Positions 57,330-64,000 of a stretch of 64,000 bases of DNA are shown piece by piece. The stretch comes from Hamiltosporidium tvaerminnensis (lineage: Eukaryota; Microsporidia; Dubosqiidae): contig JAKIMF020000007.1 of NCBI GenBank assembly GCA_022605425.2, positions 930,001-994,000 on the forward strand. The letters are read 5' to 3'. The notes beneath the pieces are model-generated. The model was not told the origin of the DNA, did no database searches, and saw nothing but the letters and a program-made list of their open reading frames with translations. The position numbers were made by a program, and so were the translations under genes. Positions within the stretch are counted from its first letter, which is position 1, and each line of letters opens with the position of its first letter.

Positions 57330-58215
57330 AACATTCAAAAACCGAAATTTCCATAAGTATTTCAATTTTATGATGTATTTCTCATAGATTCTATATATAT
57401 ATGGGTAAACGATATGAGAAAATACACTGAAATGACTACACAGACGATTTTAATAAGTTTTTTGATACTTTCCTCACAACGTCTAAATAAATACAAATTT
57501 AAATCTTTAAAACGAATTAGAAGTCATAAAATCAGAAAATCTTGATAAAGTACGCTGAAATAAGATCTCCAACCTAGATAAAAACCGAGGTAAAAATCCG
57601 CAATAATAGACGTCATATAAGTGTGTATGATAAGAGTTAAAATATGATAACTCTCATTGATGTGAAAATTAGATTTAAGATTCACTTAAAAGTGTAAACT
57701 GAAATATTAAGATTTATAATACCATAGTAAAGGATTTCGAAGCTATTTCTAAGTGATATGCCGAAATAATCTTTTATGTTTAATTTGGTTTGATATTTTG
57801 TTAAAATATCATAAGAAATATCCTTAAAGACTTCAAATGCCTATAAATTTTGAAGCATGTATTTAGTCGAATGTGCTAAAAACGGACTTTAAAATAATTT
57901 TGCTTGATCGAATTGGTCTAATAGTCATGATCAAATTCCGAGGAGAATTGGGAAGTAGCACAATGAGTGTTTTAAAAGCAAAAGGAATACGAAATTATAT
58001 GCACTTTAAGATCACCTAGTATCGAGGAAGATCGTGTTAAGTACGTAATGACAATCGATATGATGCAACTCTATTTCGGATCTAAGAACCACCCGAGAAC
58101 CTACGCTAATTATAAGCTTAGTCTGATCTAAAATAAGAAGCTAAAAAAAGTAACGGTGTAAATTAAATTTATCAAGAGTGTGGCAAAATTTCGTTGACCC
58201 AGAATTAAATCAAAT
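57330..58215 (+). pseudogene. 5'-truncated RLE retrotransposon fragment (copy 4)
   Basis: Translations in several frames track the endonuclease segment of the long copy in order: RYEKIH.NDYT (57390s), LNKYKFKSLKRIRSHKIRK (57480s), ITLIDVKIRF...TEILR (57640s), KYHKKYP.RLQMPINFEACI.SNVL (57800s), then gacccagaatt at 58196 as the 3' UTR signature. Many stops: an old copy. Confidence 0.82.
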
Positions 58216-58599
58216 TGCAATATTATCTTTTCTTTCGGTATATTCATAAAAGATATTCCCAAATATATTATAACGATAATTTAAACACAACAAACATTAT
58301 TATTTAATTCAATAAAAATTTATTTTTCATTCGGTTAAAAGTTGAGTAACACACATGCAATGCCTCATGAGTTATTTAATCTGAATTTTTTTCAATTTTA
58401 TCTTTATGAAAAATAATGTGATCGAAAAGACATAGTATAACGCAAAAATAAGTTAAATATATCACTTTTGCATTTTTCTTGAGTTTAATAAGTCGTTAAT
58501 TGTTTAAAAATAATAGTTCTATTTACCGATCGTTTTTGAGTTAACAATTTTCGTTTAGTTTTACAGTTCGTAAAAGGTATAAAATGCTAAGTTTAAATT
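58216..58599. other. Intergenic AT-rich DNA
   Basis: Spacer between RLE fragment copy 4 and the 3' end of the APE LINE remnant; nothing recognised. Confidence 0.4.
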
Positions 58600-61500
58600 T
58601 ACTGAACAGTTTTTGAGATGTTATTTATTTTATTGCTTGCTTGAACCCAGTAATTCTAGAATGTATTCTACTAGTACGACTAATACCGAGTGGCGTATCC
58701 GCTCTACAATAGCCTAGGCCTCTCTAAAAATTTTCGAATTCATGCCTATCTTGCGTGTTTTCTTTCCGATGCATTCTTTTAGTTTTTTTAGATCGTTCTT
58801 ATACCATATATTTTTTTTTCTGTGGGCTATCATTTTTTTCCTATTACATTTGATAATACATAAATACTTGATTTACTTCTTGATTAAGGGGCATTCGTAT
58901 TACATGTCTTTTGAATCCTGACCTTAGTCTTCTTACTTCTGTTACCAAATTTCATTCTCGATAGCGGCCATAGATTGCTTGACTAGATACTATTTCTAGC
59001 TATTTTTATCATTATTTTTCAGCCATATATTCCGCGAAGTATCTTCGTTGGCAACATGTCAAAAAGTATTTCATTTATCTTTTTAATAACTCAGACTTCG
59101 GCTTCATAAATTACGGCATGTTTTTGATAGTTCTATACATCTTGATTCAATCAAGCCTACTCGCTAGGAGACCCATTTACAGACTTTATCTGTTTTTAAT
59201 TCCCTGGAAGCTTTGTTATTTTGCATTTATAGAGTTTCTAGACTTTCAAAACTCGATACTGTTTCGAGCGTAATGAGTTAATTTCTCAGTTATTTGTTTA
59301 TAGATACTATGAAATTGTTATTGCCATATACTTAGTTTTATTCTTATTAATCTATTTGTTGATTTTGCTTATTCTGTGGGCATGACACCAAAGGAAGATT
59401 TTATATTTCTATGTTTAAGCTGATTATACTTAGGTTGTCTAAAAATGATATTTATAAGAGTTTTCTATGGAAATTAATTCCTCTTTCATCAGATTTGTCT
59501 TTCGAATAATATCTTTCATTATGAGAATGAATAATATACATAATAACGTATCACCTTGTTTGAAGCTTCTAGTTACTATAAAATCATTTCAAGTATCGTT
59601 TGCTTGCAAAACCTTTCCTTTCACATTGAGAGTGTTATGTTTGTATTTAATATCATTAGTAAGAATTCCTAAACCACCAAGATCATTAAAACTTATTTAC
59701 AACAAATACTACAATAAGCTTGTTCAAAATCTATAAAGGTTGCTGTCTAGTAATATTATATTTGTAGCCCTTTTCCAAAAACATTTCTATTATTAACATT
59801 TAACTTTTTGCCACATACCTTTACGAAATAATATTAATCATATCCGATTGTTCCCTCTGTATATCCCTAATTATTTGCGACTATTTTGATTAGAAATTCT
59901 TAAGCAATATTTAAAGAGGAATAACTTTAAAAAGTATCACATTTCTTACAATAGTGGCAATTGTTATATTTTTTTTATGACATTAACGCAATTCTAGGTT
60001 TAACATAAATAACTGCTATCCCAATATTTCATCGGAACCTTACGATACCTACATACCATAGCCTTTCACCTACGAGGTGTGTAGAAACCAATTAATAGAC
60101 AAGACACTTCACGAAGTTCGTAATGTTCGTTGCATGGGCTGGTATCGAAGGCCAAAACCTTCCCTGAGAACCCTAAGACTATGCAGCATTCGCACTTACT
60201 CTACTCATTTCAGATATAATTAACTTTTAGGTAAGATATATTCCAGGGACTTACCTGGTGTCTACCTAGATAGTGTACTGTCATAATAAAGGATATAACC
60301 TGCCGCTTTAGCTTTTCCGAAAGAGATGGTTTTATTTTTCATACCTCTAAGGCACTAAGCCTTCTAGCCTGACCGAGAAAAGATGGATTTTATGGCTACA
60401 AATGGAAATTACCAAAAGTTGTCGCTTTATGTGATCTAGTTGCATAAAAAAAAACAGAATAGATTTGTAGAAAATTTTTTGCGTTTCACTACCTTCTTTC
60501 TTGCCTATAATCATCCATGAAACAAACAAAAATTTAATGTGGTTTTATTCTCACCAAAAATCCAAACAATAATTCTAACACCAGTTTCCCCACTCATTTA
60601 CAAGCAGAAAGTTTTTTGTGGTTATTCTCCCCCCCCCACTAACCAATATTCAACAACGATATTCTTTTATAATCATGTCATTTCGTTTTTGTCTTATGTA
60701 CACGTATTATTGGGCTTAAATTTCAACCATTAGTCGTGTTTTCTACCGTTCGTGTATATACTCGTATAATTATCACCTCGATATTTTACGAACAAATGAA
60801 ATTTTATTTTCTTTCTTGTGCTCTATGAATTCATAGACTCATAATCGCAGTTCTTGCTTCTTAAAAGTTGAATATTCGATGGTTTCCCCCTAAATGGTTT
60901 CAATAGTACTTCGCTGAATTATTACAGCATTATTCCATGTTCTTTAAACTGCCCTCGGTGCAGTGTAAAAGGCTTTAAAAATACTTAGCCTACATATATA
61001 AGATTTCTTTAAAATCTGTAAAAATCTCATTTTCTTTCTATTTAAAATACAAGCTTGGGGTGTAAAGCCTCGATTGTTTCTATTTTTCTATTAAATCATA
61101 CATTCGTCGTATTTTTTTTACTGGCTGCAATAATTTATATTTTTTTGTCATCTGTATCTCTCTTACTCTTGTTTTCCCAAAAACACGGTTTTTATTGGTT
61201 CTTTGCAGACATAACTCTTTTTTTATACCCGTGGTATTAACCGCACCCTTTGATTGTGCCTTTTTTTCGTTGGTTACTTACATCTCTACATTCCTCATCA
61301 GGTTAAGAATCAAATTTCTTATGCAATTTAAAAACTAATACTTCTTCGGCCTTTTTTTGTCGTTTCTTTATATTTGTCTTTCTAGCAGCTATTTCAGCTG
61401 TTATATAAGGTTTTTGGTGTTTAAGTATTTAATCAAAGTCTTTGCATATTTTTTTATAACAGCCATATCATTCAACATATTAGTATTATATGTCTCTAAT

Positions 61501-62313
61501 TAGATCTTCTGGACAGTTTTGAAGTTTAATACGCGTTCAATACTTAATCTTAACCAAAAAGTGATCTATATTTATATCAGCGCCTCTATGGCTTCTTACA
61601 CCCATGAAATTCGATGCATGCCTCTAATAGATAAGCGCATGAACGATTTGATTGAAATTCATATTATCTGACGATCTCTTTGTGTATTTATGTATTATTT
61701 TATGGATAAAATAACTGCTATAAAACGTCATGTTCTTACGCACTACAAAATCGATTAATCTGATTCCGTTATTATTGGATTCATTATAGGTATTTTCTTT
61801 TCTTTTAGTGACACGGACTACATTTCTTTTCTATCTTTGTATTAAAATCACTCGTAACCATATTCATATCATTTCGTGAGGCATGTTCACAGGTATATAT
61901 GAGTCGGTAAAAAATTTAATTATTATTTCTTCGTTAATATCTTTATTTAGGGCGTGAAAACATACCAATATCGTGTACAGAGGCTTTCTCTGCGTCGTTT
62001 CAACACGACTGTTTTCAATAGGTTATATACCAAAACATTCCCCATTAGATTGTTTCCTATCCAAAATGTTGTTGCCAGTAGTTAGTCATGATACCGCTGT
62101 AGAACATTGTACATAATTTTGTTTAATCACAGCTATTTCTTTCCGTCTGATTTCTTATATTGCAAATTTCAATTTCATATTTCTATAGTTCACTGGATAG
62201 ATGTCATAATCCACCTTGTCAGAAAAATCTGCGGACATTCGATGTTCAATATAATTAAACATTTCTTCTTATTTTTTTATTTGATTTGTTTTATGAATTT
62301 TTATTATTTGTTT
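58600..62313 (-). mobile_element. APE-endonuclease LINE remnant, interrupted by a retroposon
   Basis: On the minus strand, 5' to 3': an AP-endonuclease (TSDFNTKI near 61840, LIDFVVRKN..., RSHRGADININHFLV near 61570), then reverse transcriptase motifs (TFIDFEQAYCSI near 59720 and FKQGDTLLCILFILIMKDI near 59545), then a decayed C-terminal region to about 58600. All frames carry stops. The order endonuclease-RT and the GADI..H and FIDFEQAY motifs fit APE-type LINEs (RTE/Jockey/CR1-like; clade not resolved). Retroposon copy 3 sits inside it between RT and endonuclease. Confidence 0.78.
59920..60641 (-). mobile_element. ~740-bp retroposon family, copy 3, nested in the LINE
   Basis: Shares the full block order of copies 1, 2 and 4 but is more diverged, with many transitions. 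The sense 5' end is the G-run AGTGGGGGGGGGAGAATAACC at about 60641; the 3' tail is at about 59920-59945. caatatt occurs at both flanks (59905 and 60644) and may be a remnant of the target-site duplication. Confidence 0.85.
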
Positions 62314-63077
62314 CTTTTTAGTAAACCTATTATTTTTATTTAAAAGTATCACATCTTTTTTAAAACAGTGGCAAGTGTTATATTTGTTTTCATGACATTA
62401 ACGCAGTTCTAGGTTTAACATAAATAACTGCTACCCCAACACTCCATCGGTAACCCCTGCGATACCTACGTCCCAAAGCCTTTCATCTACCAAATGTGTA
62501 GAACCTAATTAATAGGCGAGGCAGTTGCCCGGAGTTCGTTAATGTCCGTTGCATGGAGTGTGATCGAAGGCCGAAGCCCTCCCTGAGCTCCCCCCCAAGA
62601 CTATGCAGCATTCCCACTTACTCTACACTTTCTGAACCCAATAAACTTCTAGCTAAGATATATTTCAGAGATTTACATGGGGTCCACCTAGACAGTGCAA
62701 TGTCATACCACCAGGTATAACCTGCTACTTAGCTTTCCTGGCTTTATATGGTTTTTTGTTTTGTATCTCCCAGGCGCTAAGTCTTCTAACCCGAGTGAGC
62801 AAGGCTAGGTTTCCATGCTTTTACATGGCAATTACCTACATGTTCAGCTGCGGTCTGCAATCTGGTTACATAAAAAACTACAAATAAATTTGTAGAAAAA
62901 GTTTCTCCATCTCTTAGACCTCCCCTCCTCATAACAACTCCCATGGAACAACCAAAGTTGTAGTGTGGTTTTATTCCCACCAAAAATCCAAACAATGATC
63001 TCACACCAGTTTCACACACTCTTTGCCAATTAGAAAGTTTTTTATGTAGTTATCCTCCCTCCACTGCTTTTTAGTAA
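62314..63077 (-). mobile_element. ~740-bp retroposon family, copy 4, with 11-bp target-site duplication
   Basis: Element 62325-63066, flanked by perfect CTTTTTAGTAA at 62314-62324 and 63067-63077. Sense strand minus: it starts CAGTGGAGGGAGGATAAC and ends ..gtgatacttttaaataaaaataataggt. Very similar to copy 2, including a 77-codon open frame without ATG (63019-62786). It lies directly 5' of the APE LINE remnant. Confidence 0.9.
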
Positions 63078-64000
63078 TAATATTATATTTTTATGAGATA
63101 AGAGTTTTAGCTGTATGCACCAGCCTTCTTCTTATTACGGGCTTGGAGCCCGCAGAGAAGAATCAATCGTATCCGGCTAGGTTTTTTATAATCCTTATGG
63201 ATCTTATATCATTCAATTATAAACTTGGACAACTTTAAACGGTGCTTCACGAGACAATTACTTTAAAATTTTAAAAACACTAGAATTTTTTTTCCTTTAT
63301 TAGGTTTACATGAGAAAAGGTTAAAACATAAAATTTATTTGGAATTAAAAAATACCGACCAGAAGTTTACAAAAGAATATGAATTTAGAATATTTATGAA
63401 TACATAGATTTTATACTTAATATTAAGAAAATGTATCTTATTTTTTCTATTTTCATAGATAAAGAAACAAATAACAAGGAAATCAATGTTTTTTTTCAAA
63501 ATTACATTGCATGCAGAAAAATTGTGTATTCATTTTTTGAGAAGAACCGAAGATTTTTTTTTCAAAAAACTTAAAAATATTAAAATTAAAATGCAATTTT
63601 ACAGCAGAATATTTAAAATCACTTTTGAGTTTTTGCACAAGAAATGAGAGGCTAACAATCAAGGCTAATTATATTGATTTTGAAAGTTAGGGGTTATTTG
63701 GTCATTTTCTATCCAGAATCGTAATACATCTTGGAAGATTTTGGTTTCGTTTATGTGTTGCCGGATATAAATTGTGAGTTTTCTAATATTTACCTAATAC
63801 ATTTTATTAATCGTAAGAATGCGAATAGAAACTCATAATATGAGGAAATTCTTTTGAAATGCATAGAATTTCTCAAAATTCTTATTATTATAGACATACA
63901 GAAAATTTAAGAATATTCATTAAAGGTGTGTTTTTAGCATTTTTCCATGTTAAATCCATCATCAAATTTAATTTTAACTTGGTTTCTCGCCTTATTGAAT
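63078..64000. other. Gene-free right end of the window
   Basis: AT-rich DNA apart from a GC-richer imperfect hairpin at about 63128-63170 (cttcttcttattacgggctt / agcccgcagagaagaatc). No gene recognised. Confidence 0.45.

Noticed and set aside
63128-63170. GC-rich hairpin as a tRNA or structured RNA gene
   Set aside because: No A/B boxes or cloverleaf; pairing is imperfect and nothing similar occurs elsewhere in the window.

Overview
The window looks like a piece of a large, repeat-rich microsporidian genome (a TE-loaded lineage such as Hamiltosporidium or Edhazardia; the genus is inference). Evidence: strongly AT-rich DNA, short eukaryotic or fungal-type proteins (PKC1, RPC17, DNAJC9, ALG14, POT1, GAPDH), one gene with two ultra-short GT..AG introns (24 and 20 nt), secreted and membrane lineage-specific proteins without recognisable relatives, and wide stretches of decayed DNA between genes. 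Only about 15 host genes occupy 64 kb.

Layout. 1-7.3 kb is the densest gene island: ALG14 (+) carrying an in-frame tandem-repeat expansion, a small unknown ORF (-), Pol III subunit RPC17 (+), PKC1 (-) and DNAJC9 (-). After a 4.4 kb gap come a Ser-rich protein (11.7-12.7 kb, -) and a secreted pseudokinase (14.4-15.4 kb, -). At 16.1-19.9 kb lies a nearly full-length but inactivated non-LTR retrotransposon of the restriction-like-endonuclease (R2/NeSL/CRE-like) class. 23.9-29.7 kb holds a membrane RING-H2 protein whose RING lies past a frameshift, a frameshifted GAPDH, and a C-terminally membrane-anchored kinase. 33.2-35.1 kb is a large secreted unknown. 38.3-39.8 kb is POT1, split by a frameshift. 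43.1-45.2 kb is a TIR-bounded element with a gypsy-like integrase that fits the Ginger DNA transposons. 46.3-48.1 kb is a secreted protein reading frame cut by one in-frame TGA. 52.3-53.2 kb is the two-intron membrane-protein gene. 55.5-56.7 kb is an unknown gene with three homopolymer frameshifts. 57.3-63.1 kb is a graveyard of retroelements, including an APE-type LINE with a second repeat nested in it.

Mobile DNA dominates. There are one long and four 5'-truncated fragments of the RLE retrotransposon; four good and several decayed copies of a ~740 bp non-coding retroposon with 11-12 bp target-site duplications; one APE LINE; one Ginger-like element; several tandem-repeat arrays; and a decayed tRNA-Glu-like sequence followed by a Pol III terminator.

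A repeated theme is single-base frameshifts, mostly in A/T runs or A/T-rich tracts, in genes that otherwise look conserved (GAPDH, POT1, the RING-H2 protein, the 55.5 kb gene), while long ORFs such as PKC1 (about 720 codons) and the 656-codon ORF stay intact. Either the assembly has homopolymer errors or these loci are recent pseudogenes; the sequence alone cannot decide.
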